A DNA stretch of 64,000 bases from the NCBI RefSeq assembly GCF_040549485.1, contig NZ_JBEPTK010000003.1, positions 1-64,000 of the forward strand. Direction: 5' to 3'. The notes below the pieces were generated by a model that had not been told where the DNA came from, ran no database searches, and saw only the letters and a list, made by a program, of their open reading frames with translations. This document shows positions 1 through 8,789 of the stretch, piece after piece (within the stretch, counting starts at the first letter, position 1; every line of letters begins with the position of its first letter). Position numbers and translations under genes: made by a program. The stretch is from Constrictibacter sp. MBR-5. GTDB taxonomy: Bacteria; Pseudomonadota; Alphaproteobacteria; JAJUGE01.

Positions 1-13
1 CCAGGATACGCAT
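1..13 (-). CDS. possible 5' end of a leftward gene, cut by the window edge
   Basis: An ATG on the minus strand at 13 opens a frame reading Met-Arg-Ile-Leu before the window ends. A good sigma70-type promoter at 141-170 points toward it, giving a leader of roughly 120 nt. No clear ribosome binding site is visible and only four codons are available, so the product cannot be named. The true start could also lie further left. Confidence 0.25.
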
Positions 14-140
14 GACGAACCGTTACGCCGATCGCTCGACGCAGCGCCGCCCGCGCATCCCTTCCATTCTATCAACTTTTTCAACAGCAAAGCCGGCGGT
101 CTGTGCCGGCCAGGCAACCCACCGGGCTGCGAGGAAGCGG

Positions 141-170
141 CTTATATGGCGGATGCATGACGGCTGTCAA
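141..170 (-). promoter_or_regulatory. sigma70-type promoter firing leftward
   Basis: On the minus strand a perfect -35 TTGACA (165-170) is followed after 18 bp by TATAAG (141-146). It points away from the M23 peptidase gene, toward the left edge. A 6-bp GCCGGC hairpin (92-110) lies in the predicted leader. The rest of 1-490 shows no convincing gene. Confidence 0.55.
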
Positions 171-490
171 ACACGATCTTCACCGGCACGTCATTTTTTT
201 CAAAACCCATGCCCCTCATAGGGCCGACGCGGCGGCGGAGCGGCCGCCATCGCGCGCGAAGCTTCTTATGCAGAGACAGGAAAACCCGCTAACGCGCCGA
301 TTTACGGGTGGAAAAGGCTGCAGCTATTCGGCTAAAACCGACCGGGGCTGATCGTCATGGGAATGGGGAGCGGCCGCAGCCTCCCAGTCGGACGTGCCTT
401 GCGGCGGCGTCTCGATAGCGGCAGGAGCGGGCGCTGACGGATCGGCATCGAGGCGAGGACAAGAAACATCCGGGACGATCGGGCGGGTTC

Positions 491-1990
491 ATGGGGCGCA
501 GAAGCGGCTGGCGTAGGCGATATCGAAATCTTCCTCTCTCGGCGCGGATTCCGATCGCCGCCACGATGATCCCGCTGGCGTTCGCCGCCGGGTGCATCGG
601 CGGGTTCCTCCGTCTCCGGCCGGTGGCGGTCGGCGCGGTCGGAACGGCGGCCGTCACGATCGGCTTCGTCGGCGCGCTTGCCGCGCTGGCCCCGCTGAGC
701 GGGACAAACGGGCCGGAGCGCGCGCACGCGCAGAACGTCGACGATGTCCTGCTGGCCGCGGCACCGCTCCCGCCGACGTCGGCGATGATCGTCGACATCC
801 CCGACCGCCCGTCGCGGCCCCCCCTCGAACCCGGCGCGCTGCAGCCGGCCGAGCGGACCGTGCATGTCGGCCGCGGCGACACGCTGCTCAAGCTGCTGAT
901 GGACCAGGGCTTCGACCGCAACGACGCGCATGAGGCGATCGACGCCCTGCGGCCGGTCTACGATCCCCGCCGCCTGCGCATCGGTCAGGCCATCACCCTC
1001 ACCTATGTGCCGCAGCCAGCCGTGGATCAGCCGGGCGAAGCCGCGCAGCGCAGCCTCGTCGGCCTGCGGCTCTCCAAGAGCTACGACCGCGAGGCGGTCG
1101 TCGGCCGGGTGGTCGAGGGTGGCTTCGAGGCGTTCGAAAGCGAGAAGCAGCTCGATCTGCAGGTGGCGCGGGCCAGCGGCAGCATCCGCAACAGCCTGTT
1201 CGAGGACGGCGCGTCCGAGGGCGTGCCGGCGCGGGTCATGGTCGATTACATACGCCTGTTCAGCTACGACGTGGACTTCCAGCGCGACATCCATGCGGGC
1301 GACCGCTTCGACCTGCTGTTCGAGCGCTATCAGGACAGCGAGGGGGCGATCGCCCACGACGGCCAAGTGCGCTATGCCGCGCTGACCGTCGCCGGCAAGA
1401 CCTATCGCTTCTACCGCTTCGAGACTCAGGACGGCGAGGTCGACTATTACTCCGAGAACGGCGAGAGCGTCAGGAAGGCGCTGCTCCGCACGCCGATCGA
1501 CGGAGCCCGCCTGTCCTCGGGCTTCGGCATGCGCCGCCACCCGATCCTGGGCTATTCCAAGATGCACCGCGGCATCGACTTCGCCGCGCCGACGGGCACG
1601 CCGATCATGGCCGCCGGCAACGGCACCGTACGCTTCGCCGGCCGCCGCGGCGGCTACGGCAAGTATGTGAGCATCCGCCACAACGCGGAATACGACACGG
1701 CCTATGCCCACATGAGCCGGATCGCCCCGGACGTCACACCCGGCAAGCGGGTGAAGCAGGGCGACATCATCGGCTATGTCGGGACTACCGGCCGGTCGAC
1801 CGGCCCGCACCTGCACTACGAGGTGATGGTCAACAACCAGCAGATCAACCCGATGAGCATCAAGCTGCCGAGCGGCACGAAGCTCGCCGGCAAGGACCTC
1901 GCGCGCTTCCGGGCGGTACGCCGCGCCATCGAGGAGCGGCTGGACCGGATGCCCTCCAGCACGCTGATCGCCCAGGCCCCTGCCGACTGA
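491..1990 (+). CDS. M23 family metallopeptidase (murein endopeptidase)
   Basis: Predicted zinc peptidase that cuts peptidoglycan cross-links in the periplasm, 499 aa. A basic N-terminus is followed by hydrophobic stretches (about residues 20-75) that would anchor or export it. A LysM/OapA-like segment follows (about 115-160, containing a GDTLLKLL motif). The C-terminal LytM/M23 domain (about 330-460) carries the metal ligands: His359 and Asp363 in HRGIDFAAPTG, and the HLH pair 440/442 in PHLHYEV. All expected zinc ligands are present, so it should be an active hydrolase rather than an EnvC-like activator. The gene is alone, with about 170 bp before the next gene. The upstream GGGCGGG is a weak ribosome site, so the start is less certain than the family. 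Confidence 0.9.
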   Translation: MGRRSGWRRRYRNLPLSARIPIAATMIPLAFAAGCIGGFLRLRPVAVGAVGTAAVTIGFVGALAALAPLSGTNGPERAHAQNVDDVLLAAAPLPPTSAMIVDIPDRPSRPPLEPGALQPAERTVHVGRGDTLLKLLMDQGFDRNDAHEAIDALRPVYDPRRLRIGQAITLTYVPQPAVDQPGEAAQRSLVGLRLSKSYDREAVVGRVVEGGFEAFESEKQLDLQVARASGSIRNSLFEDGASEGVPARVMVDYIRLFSYDVDFQRDIHAGDRFDLLFERYQDSEGAIAHDGQVRYAALTVAGKTYRFYRFETQDGEVDYYSENGESVRKALLRTPIDGARLSSGFGMRRHPILGYSKMHRGIDFAAPTGTPIMAAGNGTVRFAGRRGGYGKYVSIRHNAEYDTAYAHMSRIAPDVTPGKRVKQGDIIGYVGTTGRSTGPHLHYEVMVNNQQINPMSIKLPSGTKLAGKDLARFRAVRRAIEERLDRMPSSTLIAQAPAD

Positions 1991-2162
1991 CCCGGAGCAA
2001 CACTGACCCGGAGCGACACGGCTGTCCGGACAGAGTCCGGACAGCGCTGGAAACCCGCCTCGCCCTTGATATGATCCGCCCCGACGCTCGGCGGCGCCAG
2101 GTGATGGCGCGGCCCGGCGAACTGCGTCCACAAGCATCAACGCACACGATCCGGAGGAACAG

Positions 2163-3356
2163 ATGACAACCCGTACCGGCCTCGCGCGGCCCGTCGCCGT
2201 CGCAAGCCTCGTCGCGGGCGCCCTCGCCCTGGGTGCCGGCGCCGCGGCAGCGGCCGAAGCCAAACTGCCCAGGACCATGGTGTGGACCGCCTACGACCTG
2301 GGCTCCAGCGGCTATGCCGAAGCCTCGGGCATCGCCAACGCCCTGATGAAGAAGTACGACATGCGGGTGCGCATCGTGCCCTCCGGAACGTCGATCGGCC
2401 GCCTGCTGCCGGTGACGACCGGCAAGGCCGGCTACGGCTACCTCGCCAACGAGACCTATTTCGCCGCCGAAGGCAGCTACGATTTCGCCACCCAGCAGTG
2501 GGGACCGCAGGACCTGCGCATCGTGCTCGGCCGCCTCGCGGGCAACGGCCTCGCCTGCGCCGGGGATGCCGGGATCGACACGCTGGCCGACCTGAAGGGC
2601 AAGCGCATCGGCTATGTGAAGGGCAACCCGTCGGTCAACGTGAAGACCGACGCGTCGCTGGCCTTCGCGGGACTGACGCAGAACGACGTGCAGCCCGTGT
2701 GGTTCGGCAGCTACGGCGCGCTGAAGACGGCGATCATCGCCAACCAGCTGGACTGCTTCAGCAGCGTCACGACCTCGGCCAACACGCGCGAGATGGAAGC
2801 CAGCCCGCGCGGCATCGCATGGCCGGAGTTCCCGCCGGAGGACAAGGCCGGCTGGGAGCGCATCAGCGCCGTCGCCGACTTCTTCCAGCCGCTCAAGGAG
2901 ACGGCGGGTGCGGGCATCTCCAAGGAGAAGCCGAAGAACCTGATCGGTTATCGCTACCCGATGATCGTCACCTACGCCCGCCAGTCCGACGACGAGGTCT
3001 ACGCCCTGATCAAGGGCATCGACGAAGTCTTCGAAGACTTCGCCGGCACCACCGGTAGCGCCCAGAACTGGGCCCTGAACATCGCCGGCAAGCCGCCGGC
3101 GGACGCCCCCTGGCACGACGGCGCCATCCGCTACCTGAAGGAGAAGGGCGTGTGGGATGCCGAGGCGCAGGCCTGGCAGGAGCAGCGCCTGGAGCGGCTG
3201 AAGAAGGTCATGTCCGCCTGGGACGCCGCGACCGAGAAGTTCAACACCTGGCGCGGCGAGGAGCAGAAGAAGGGCAACAAGGTCGATCCCGACGACGCCT
3301 GGCCCAAGTTCTGGAACGACTACCGCATCGAGCAGGGCCTCGGCCCGGCACTCTGA
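2163..3356 (+). CDS. TAXI family TRAP transporter substrate-binding protein (copy 1)
   Basis: Periplasmic solute receptor of the TAXI (TRAP-associated extracytoplasmic immunogenic) family, 397 aa with an Ala-rich signal peptide (cleavage near residue 30). The mature protein has the usual features: YDLGSSGYAEASGIANAL near the N-terminus, then GKRIGYVKGNPSVN. A GGAGG ribosome site precedes the ATG. No TRAP permease lies next to it; the only TAXI-type permease in the window is 17 kb away. It is followed by a strong terminator and then by a paralogue at a constant offset of 1382 bp. Bases 2952-3200 match 4334-4582 with only two differences, while the middle of the genes has diverged. This suggests gene conversion or selection on the C-terminal domain. 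The ligand is unknown. Confidence 0.88.
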   Translation: MTTRTGLARPVAVASLVAGALALGAGAAAAAEAKLPRTMVWTAYDLGSSGYAEASGIANALMKKYDMRVRIVPSGTSIGRLLPVTTGKAGYGYLANETYFAAEGSYDFATQQWGPQDLRIVLGRLAGNGLACAGDAGIDTLADLKGKRIGYVKGNPSVNVKTDASLAFAGLTQNDVQPVWFGSYGALKTAIIANQLDCFSSVTTSANTREMEASPRGIAWPEFPPEDKAGWERISAVADFFQPLKETAGAGISKEKPKNLIGYRYPMIVTYARQSDDEVYALIKGIDEVFEDFAGTTGSAQNWALNIAGKPPADAPWHDGAIRYLKEKGVWDAEAQAWQEQRLERLKKVMSAWDAATEKFNTWRGEEQKKGNKVDPDDAWPKFWNDYRIEQGLGPAL

Positions 3357-3391
3357 CCGGCGCCCCTCCGGGGCATCGGACGAAACTGCGG

Positions 3392-3419
3392 AAGGGCCGG
3401 CCGATGCCGGCCCTTTTCG
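3392..3419 (+). terminator. Rho-independent terminator after TAXI copy 1
   Basis: A perfect 10-bp stem (AAGGGCCGGC / GCCGGCCCTT) with a CGAT tetraloop runs into TTTT. It separates the two TAXI genes, so copy 2 probably has its own promoter or depends on read-through. Confidence 0.8.
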
Positions 3420-3547
3420 TTTGCGCGCAAGGCGGCGTCGACCGCGTGATCGCGCTACTCCGGCACGCGTGTGCAGGCTATCCTCTCGCCACTGGAGAAA
3501 CCGGCTGTACCGGTTCGCAGGACGACATCAACGGGAGGATGGACGAG

Positions 3548-4738
3548 ATGAGAACGACAAAGGGAGCCGGCCGGCTTCTCGCCGGCGTGGCGGCGGGCGC
3601 CGTCATGGCGGCAACCGCCGCCGCAGCCGCAGCCGCAGACGCGAAGCTGCCGGGCACCATGGTGTGGACCGCCTACGACCTGGGCTCCAGCGGCTATGCC
3701 GAAGCCTCCGGCATCGCCAACGCCCTGATGAAGAAACACGACACGCGGGTCCGGATCGTGCCCTCGGGCACCTCGATCGGACGGCTGCTGCCGGTGACGA
3801 CCAGCAAGGCGAGCTACGGCTACCTCGCCAACGAAGCCTTTTTCGCGACCGAGGGCACCTACGATTTCGCGGTCCCGCAATGGGGCCCGCAGGATCTGCG
3901 CATCGTGCTCGGCCGGCTCGCCGGCGGCGGCATGTCCTGCGCCGGAGACCTGGGCATCAAGACGCCTGCCGACATGAAGGGAAAGCGCATCGGCTATGTG
4001 AAGGGCAACCCGTCGGTCAACGTGAAGACCGACGCTTATCTGGCCTTCGGCGGGCTCACGCAGGCCGATGTCGTGCCGGTCTGGTTCGGCAGCTACAACG
4101 CCCTGAAGACGGCCGTCATCTCCAACCAGCTCGACTGCTTCGGCAGCGTCACCACCTCGGCGAACGCGCGCGAGATAGAGGCGAGCCCGCGCGGCCTCGC
4201 CTGGCCGGAGTTCGCGCCCGAGAACAAGGAGGGGTGGGCCAAGATCTCCAAGGTGGCCGATTTCTTCCAGCCCTACCGGGAGACGGCCGGCGCCGGCATC
4301 TCCAAGGAGAAGCCGAAGGATATCGTCGGCTACCGCTACCCGATGATCGTCACCTACGCCCGCCAGTCCGACGACGAGGTCTACGCCCTGATCAAGGGCA
4401 TCGACGAAGTCTTCGAAGACTTCGCCGGCACCACCGGCAGCGCCCAGAACTGGGCCCTGAACATCGCCGGCAAGCCGCCGGCGGACGCCCCCTGGCACGA
4501 CGGCGCCATCCGCTACCTGAAGGAGAAGGGCGTGTGGGATGCCGAGGCGCAGGCCTGGCAGGAGAAGCGCCTGGAGCGGCTGGCAACGGTCATGGCGGCC
4601 TGGGACGAGGCCACGGACAAATACACGACGTGGCGTGCGGACGAGGAGAAGAAGGGCAACAAGGTGAACCCCGAGGAGTCCTGGCTGAAGTTCTGGAACG
4701 ACTACCGCATGGAGAAGGGCCTGGGCCCCGCATCCTGA
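3548..4738 (+). CDS. TAXI family TRAP transporter substrate-binding protein (copy 2)
   Basis: Second periplasmic TAXI receptor, 396 aa, collinear with copy 1 without indels. Two in-frame ATGs occur, at 3539 and 3548. The second is chosen because GGGAGG (3533-3538) sits 9 nt ahead of it and directly abuts the first. The signal peptide is Ala-rich. The block around YDLGSSGYAEASGIANALM is shared at DNA level with copy 1, as is the 3' tract 4334-4582. Codons between these blocks differ much more. Two receptors without a permease suggest that both may feed a TAXI permease elsewhere, or act as sensors; this is inference. Confidence 0.88.
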   Translation: MRTTKGAGRLLAGVAAGAVMAATAAAAAAADAKLPGTMVWTAYDLGSSGYAEASGIANALMKKHDTRVRIVPSGTSIGRLLPVTTSKASYGYLANEAFFATEGTYDFAVPQWGPQDLRIVLGRLAGGGMSCAGDLGIKTPADMKGKRIGYVKGNPSVNVKTDAYLAFGGLTQADVVPVWFGSYNALKTAVISNQLDCFGSVTTSANAREIEASPRGLAWPEFAPENKEGWAKISKVADFFQPYRETAGAGISKEKPKDIVGYRYPMIVTYARQSDDEVYALIKGIDEVFEDFAGTTGSAQNWALNIAGKPPADAPWHDGAIRYLKEKGVWDAEAQAWQEKRLERLATVMAAWDEATDKYTTWRADEEKKGNKVNPEESWLKFWNDYRMEKGLGPAS

Positions 4739-4755
4739 TCGGGCATCCTGATCGG
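4730..4755 (+). repeat. 13-bp tandem repeat at the stop codon of TAXI copy 2
   Basis: GCATCCTGATCGG occurs twice back to back (4730-4742 and 4743-4755); the first copy contains the TGA stop. It looks like a recent slippage duplication. A 10-bp inverted repeat (4760-4769 / 4788-4797, GCCGATCCGG arms) follows but lacks a T run. Confidence 0.7.
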
Positions 4756-4923
4756 GCCTGCCGATCCGGGCAGCCGCTTCCGGCAGTCCGGATCGGCGGC
4801 GGCACGGCGGGAGCCGCGACGCTTTTCCCGCCGCGCCGTACGCACCACATGCGCCACCCGACGTTTGGTCTGGAGGGCGGACCGGTTACTGTGCGCCCTT
4901 GCCGATGCAGTACGGAGCGCCCC

Positions 4924-5760
4924 TTGTCTCGATTCCCCTCGATATCCTGCCGGCCGGCCGCCATCGGCCTCGCCGCCCTCGTCTCTCTCGTGCTGCCCCT
5001 GACCGGCCCCGCGACGGCCCAGGAGAAGCGGTCGAACGATCCCGTGGTCGCGACCGTCGGCAAGGAGGAGATCCACCGCTCCGAGGTGGACGCCACCATC
5101 AAGCTGTACGGCGCCGAACTGTCCAAGCTGTCGCCCGGCGAACAGGCGACGGTCGCCCTGGACCGGCTGATCGATGCCAAGCTGGTCATGAACGAGGCGA
5201 AAGACCGCAAGCTCGACGAGGATCCCGTAGTCAAGCGTCAGCTGGAAGAGGCGCAGCGCCGCATCCTGCAGCAGGCGCTGCTCGGCAAGGTCATCGCCGC
5301 GGCCACCACGGAGAAGGCCGTCAAGGAGCGGTATGCCCAGGACTTCGCCAAGGGCAAGGGAATGAAGCAGGTGAAGGCCCGCCACATCCTGACCTACACC
5401 CAGGGCGAAGCCGAAGCGGCGATCAAGGCACTGGAGGGCGGCGCCGACTTCAGCAAGCTCGCCGACGAGCGCTCGGTCGACAACAGCAGCAAGGGCGGCG
5501 AGCTCGGCTGGTTCTCGCGCAGCGACATGGTGCCGGCCTTCGGCAAGGCCGCTTTCGACCTCGAGAAGGGCAAGTACACCAAGGTGCCGGTCGAGAGCCA
5601 GTTCGGCTGGCACGTCATCGTCGTGGACGACATCCGCACGCAACCGGCACCGCCCTTCGAGAAGGTCAAGGACGAGTTGGAACAGCGGCTGGCCCAGGAG
5701 GCGGTCGTCGGCATGATCACCGACCTGCGCCGCAAGGCGAAGATCGAAAAGGTCCACTGA
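4924..5760 (+). CDS. peptidylprolyl isomerase, parvulin (PpiC/SurA-like), periplasmic
   Basis: Predicted periplasmic foldase/chaperone for outer-membrane or secreted proteins, 278 aa. The start is a TTG at 4924: GGAG at 4914-4917 lies 6 nt upstream, and only this start yields a clean signal peptide (Arg, then a hydrophobic core ending at ATAQ). A SurA_N-like helical segment with VVATVGKEEI leads in. The PpiC rotamase domain covers about residues 140-235, with ARHILTYTQ, GGELGWFSRSDMVPAF and FGWHVIVVDD. The length fits the single-parvulin-domain group, not two-domain SurA. It ends about 70 bp before the convergent MFS gene. Confidence 0.88.
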   Translation: MSRFPSISCRPAAIGLAALVSLVLPLTGPATAQEKRSNDPVVATVGKEEIHRSEVDATIKLYGAELSKLSPGEQATVALDRLIDAKLVMNEAKDRKLDEDPVVKRQLEEAQRRILQQALLGKVIAAATTEKAVKERYAQDFAKGKGMKQVKARHILTYTQGEAEAAIKALEGGADFSKLADERSVDNSSKGGELGWFSRSDMVPAFGKAAFDLEKGKYTKVPVESQFGWHVIVVDDIRTQPAPPFEKVKDELEQRLAQEAVVGMITDLRRKAKIEKVH

Positions 5761-5831
5761 TCCCGGCGGGTACCCGCCCCCCGGAGGCTGAAGCGCCCAG
5801 GCTGAGGCGCTGAGGCTGGAAGCGCTGAGGC

Positions 5832-7031
5832 TCAGGCAGCCGCCCAGTCGCGGTGCCGCCAGATCGTCAGGCGGAAGATCACCGCGCCGGCGAGGCTGAG
5901 CCCGCCGACGCCGATCGCCATCGGAATCGCCGTACCGTCGTAGAAGAGGCCGACGACGAAGGTGGCGCACGCCGCCGTCGTCATCTGCACGAATCCGAGC
6001 AGCGCCGAGGCCGCACCGGCCATCTCGCGGTACGGCCCGACCGCCCCCGCCATGGAATTGTGGATGATGATGCCCATGGCATAGGCGTAGACCATCATCG
6101 GCCCCAGGATGGTCGGCACGGTCACGATCCCGCAGAAGATAAACCCCGCCAGGGTGAGCCCGGCGGCAGCGCCCAGCGCGGTGCCGTAGGCCAGCATCCG
6201 GTCGATGCCGACGCGCTGGGTGATGCGGCCGGTGACGTAGGAACTGACCGTCCAGGCCGCCGCGGTCGCCAGGAAGAACGAGCCGAACGTCTCCGGCGAC
6301 AGGTGCAGGACGCCCAGGAAGACGTGCGGCGACGCCGTCATGTAGGAGTAGACGCCGGCGAACATGCAGCCCAGCGTCGCGGCGTAGCCGACGAAGACGC
6401 GCTGGCGCAGCAGGTCGCCGTAGTTGCGCAGCATGCGCGCCGGGCCGAGCGCGTAGCGATCGCTGCGCCGGTTGGATTCGTGCAGCAGGAGCAGCGTTCC
6501 GACCAGCAGCAGCACGCTCAGCACGACCATCAGCCAGAAGGAGGCGCGCCAGCCGAGATGCGTCTCGATGATGCCGCCGAGCCAGGGCCCGAAGGCGGGC
6601 ACGATGCCCATCGCCGCGCCGATATAGGCCAGCACGCGCGCCGCCTGCTCGCGGCCGTAGAGGTCCACCACCACGGCGCGCGCCAGGACCGGCGCACCGC
6701 AGGCGCCGATCGCCTGCACGAGCCGGGCGGCGACCAGGAGCTCGACCGTCGGGGCCAGGGAACAGCCGATCCCGCCGACCAGGTAGACGACGAGCGCACC
6801 GACCAGCAGCGGCCGGCGGCCGAAGCGGTCCGAGAGGGGACCGTAGAGCAGCTGGCCGGCGGCGAAGGCGAAGAAGAAGCTGGTCACCGTCAGCTGGACC
6901 ATCGCCACCGTGGTGCCGAGGTCGGCCACCATCGAGGGCAGCGAGGGCAGGTACAGGTTGATCGTCACGGGCGGCACCGCCGTGAGGGCGGCGAGGAGCG
7001 CCGTCACGACGACGGGTGAGCGGGGGCGCAT
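5832..7031 (-). CDS. Bcr/CflA-type MFS drug efflux transporter
   Basis: Major facilitator of 399 aa, most like the Bcr/CflA (12-TM drug:H+ antiporter) group. Visible features are the N-terminal NLYLPSLPSMVADL motif, the motif A loop DRFGRRPLLVGAL and RLVQAIGACGAPVLARAV in TM4-5. The frame remains open upstream, but the start at 7031 (MRPRSPVVVT) places the first TM at the N-terminus as in the family; the upstream part is Arg/Gly-rich and does not look real. It is a single gene, convergent with the isomerase gene. The space between them (about 5784-5836) holds degenerate GAGGCTG-type repeats. The substrate cannot be read from the sequence. Confidence 0.88.
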   Translation of the reverse strand: MRPRSPVVVTALLAALTAVPPVTINLYLPSLPSMVADLGTTVAMVQLTVTSFFFAFAAGQLLYGPLSDRFGRRPLLVGALVVYLVGGIGCSLAPTVELLVAARLVQAIGACGAPVLARAVVVDLYGREQAARVLAYIGAAMGIVPAFGPWLGGIIETHLGWRASFWLMVVLSVLLLVGTLLLLHESNRRSDRYALGPARMLRNYGDLLRQRVFVGYAATLGCMFAGVYSYMTASPHVFLGVLHLSPETFGSFFLATAAAWTVSSYVTGRITQRVGIDRMLAYGTALGAAAGLTLAGFIFCGIVTVPTILGPMMVYAYAMGIIIHNSMAGAVGPYREMAGAASALLGFVQMTTAACATFVVGLFYDGTAIPMAIGVGGLSLAGAVIFRLTIWRHRDWAAA

Positions 7032-7165
7032 GCTGGGTCCGATACGGCGGGAGCGGCCTTGTAGCTGCCGGTCGATGACCGAAGCAAGGCGCGGACCATG
7101 CGCCGGACGCGACCCTGCCCCGCGCGGCGGCGCACGCCGGAACGGGCGCTGCCGGGTTGTGCCTC

Positions 7166-7966
7166 TCAGCGCACCGCGAGCAGGGCCGCCGCCAGTTCGG
7201 CGAAGCCGGCGCCGCCGGCCGCCGCCGTCACCCATTGCGGTTCCGCCGCCAGCCGGCCCGCGAAAGCGCGCACGTTGGCGACGCCGACGGCATTGTCGAA
7301 GAAGCCGAACATCGGCGCGTCGTTGGGCGAGTCGCCGGCGAAGACCAGCGTCGCGCGTGCGGCGTCGATGTCGATGCCGCGGGTCTGGGCGAGGAAAAGC
7401 CGGCTGGTGCTCAGCTTGTCCCAGTCGCCGAACCAGCCGTTGACGTGGATCGAGCTCACCTTGGCGACGGCGCCGGCGGCCTCGAACATGGCGACGATCT
7501 CGGCGACCGCAGTCTCCGGCAGCGGCGCCACGTCTTCGCGGAAGTCGATGGCGAGGTCCGCCTCGCGGTAGAGCTGGTCGGAGGCGATAGCCGACCCGGG
7601 CACCGCCGCCAGGATCCGTTCGCCGAGCGCGGCCAGGCGTGCCCGGTCGGCGGCGCGAACGCCGGCGTCACGGGCGAACCAGCGCTCCATCCGTCGCGCG
7701 GCATGGTCGTAGCGGAACCAGAAGGCGCCATTCTCGCCGACCACGCCGTCGACCGGCCACATCCGCGCGATGTGATCGCACCACCCGGCCGGCCGGCCGG
7801 TGATCGCCGCCACGAACAGGCCGGCCTCCTGCAGCGCCGCCAGCGCGGCGTAGGCGTCCGCGGTCAGGCGGCCGTCGGTCGTCAGCGTATCGTCGATGTC
7901 GGTGAGCACCCCCACCACGCCCCGCCGCGCCGCCGCCGGAAACTCGGCCAATGGCCGCATGCGCAT
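7166..7966 (-). CDS. HAD-superfamily (Cof/MPGP-like, IIB) phosphatase
   Basis: HAD hydrolase of 266 aa. Motif I is LTDIDDTLTTDG, with the Asp nucleophile and general acid. Motif II is AITGRPAG, and motif IV is VFAGDSPNDAPMF. The IIB-type cap lies between (about 90-190). Closest family types are mannosyl-3-phosphoglycerate or sucrose-phosphate phosphatase-like HAD-IIB enzymes. The real substrate is a sugar phosphate at best guess. The start at 7966 has GGAG 8 nt upstream; the open frame continues to 8035 but that extension looks non-coding. Confidence 0.82.
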   Translation of the reverse strand: MRMRPLAEFPAAARRGVVGVLTDIDDTLTTDGRLTADAYAALAALQEAGLFVAAITGRPAGWCDHIARMWPVDGVVGENGAFWFRYDHAARRMERWFARDAGVRAADRARLAALGERILAAVPGSAIASDQLYREADLAIDFREDVAPLPETAVAEIVAMFEAAGAVAKVSSIHVNGWFGDWDKLSTSRLFLAQTRGIDIDAARATLVFAGDSPNDAPMFGFFDNAVGVANVRAFAGRLAAEPQWVTAAAGGAGFAELAAALLAVR

Positions 7967-8067
7967 CCCCACGTCTCCACAAATCCGGCGCCCCGGCCGG
8001 TCCGGATGCATCATACCAGGCCAACACGCTTGCACCCCGCCCCCGCCCCCCCTATTTTGCGCCCCGC

Positions 8068-8142
<75 letters not shown>

Positions 8143-8143
8143 T

Positions 8144-8449
8144 TCAAAGCAGATGTTCAGATCGTCCTCGCTGCCAGCGCCGCGTTTCGCCAAGCGCCGG
8201 GAGTGAAGCGGGCGGCGTTGACCGTCGGCGCACATCGCACGTTCGCGATGTATTTGCAGCGCGCTGCACGTCGTAGCGATAAGCCCGATGACGGCTGCCC
8301 ATACCACGACCATAGAGACTGCCGGAGAGCGCCAGTCCGGTCGCCACAATGCCGTCGGAACCGCGCCCGAAGAGCAGGATGGCGCAACCGATCCCGATGA
8401 GATCGGCCAGGAACAGCGCCCCGAATCGAATCACCCAGCGGGTGCGCAA
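8144..8449 (-). CDS. hypothetical small membrane protein (doubtful)
   Basis: This is the only candidate gene in the 510-bp gap between the two tRNAs. From a TTG start it would encode 101 aa with two hydrophobic segments (FGALFLADLIGIGCAILLFG and GIVATGLALSGSLYG) and an Arg-rich tail. The same frame stays open about 40 nt further upstream with plausible residues (GEPTVKLGADL) but no ATG. AGGTG lies 5 nt before the TTG. The tail looks non-coding and the frame ends almost at the tRNA, so it may be a relic. No family recognised. Confidence 0.25.
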   Translation of the reverse strand: MRTRWVIRFGALFLADLIGIGCAILLFGRGSDGIVATGLALSGSLYGRGMGSRHRAYRYDVQRAANTSRTCDVRRRSTPPASLPALGETRRWQRGRSEHLL

Positions 8450-8652
8450 ATCGGCACCTAGTTTGACGGTTGGTTCCCCCAGGCTCGCCTACATCTGTTG
8501 ATACAGCGTAAAGCGGAAGCCCCTGCCCGCTCGCTCGTCGCGTCGGCAGATCGCCGCTCGCAGCGGGTGTAACTGGGGTGCGCCAAGTTGGGCCCCAGCG
8601 AACATCGAAAAGACGCCGGGGCGGAAAGGGCAGCTGACCCATTGAAATCGCG

Positions 8653-8727
8653 TGGTAGCGGGAGAGGGATTTGAACCCCCGACCAAGGGATTATGATTCC
8701 CCTGCTCTACCGCTGAGCTATCCCGCC
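8653..8727 (-). tRNA. tRNA-Met (anticodon CAT, elongator type)
   Basis: On the minus strand: acceptor GGCGGGA / TCCCGCT (G1-U72 wobble), D-arm AGCTCAGCGGTAGAGC, anticodon stem GGGGA / TCCCT around loop ATCATAA, T-arm GGGGGTTCAAATCCC, then A and CCA. The loop gives CAT. The acceptor resembles alphaproteobacterial elongator tRNA-Met; a lysidine-modified tRNA-Ile2 is the alternative. Confidence 0.93.
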
Positions 8728-8789
8728 GACGCGATGGGTCCGGCGAGCCGCCGGAGCGCGGGCGTATATGCGGGTTGGGCCGCCGGCTG

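Noticed and set aside
4760-4797. 10-bp inverted repeat as terminator of TAXI copy 2
   Set aside because: Stable dyad but followed by GC, not T; kept only as a remark in the repeat entry.
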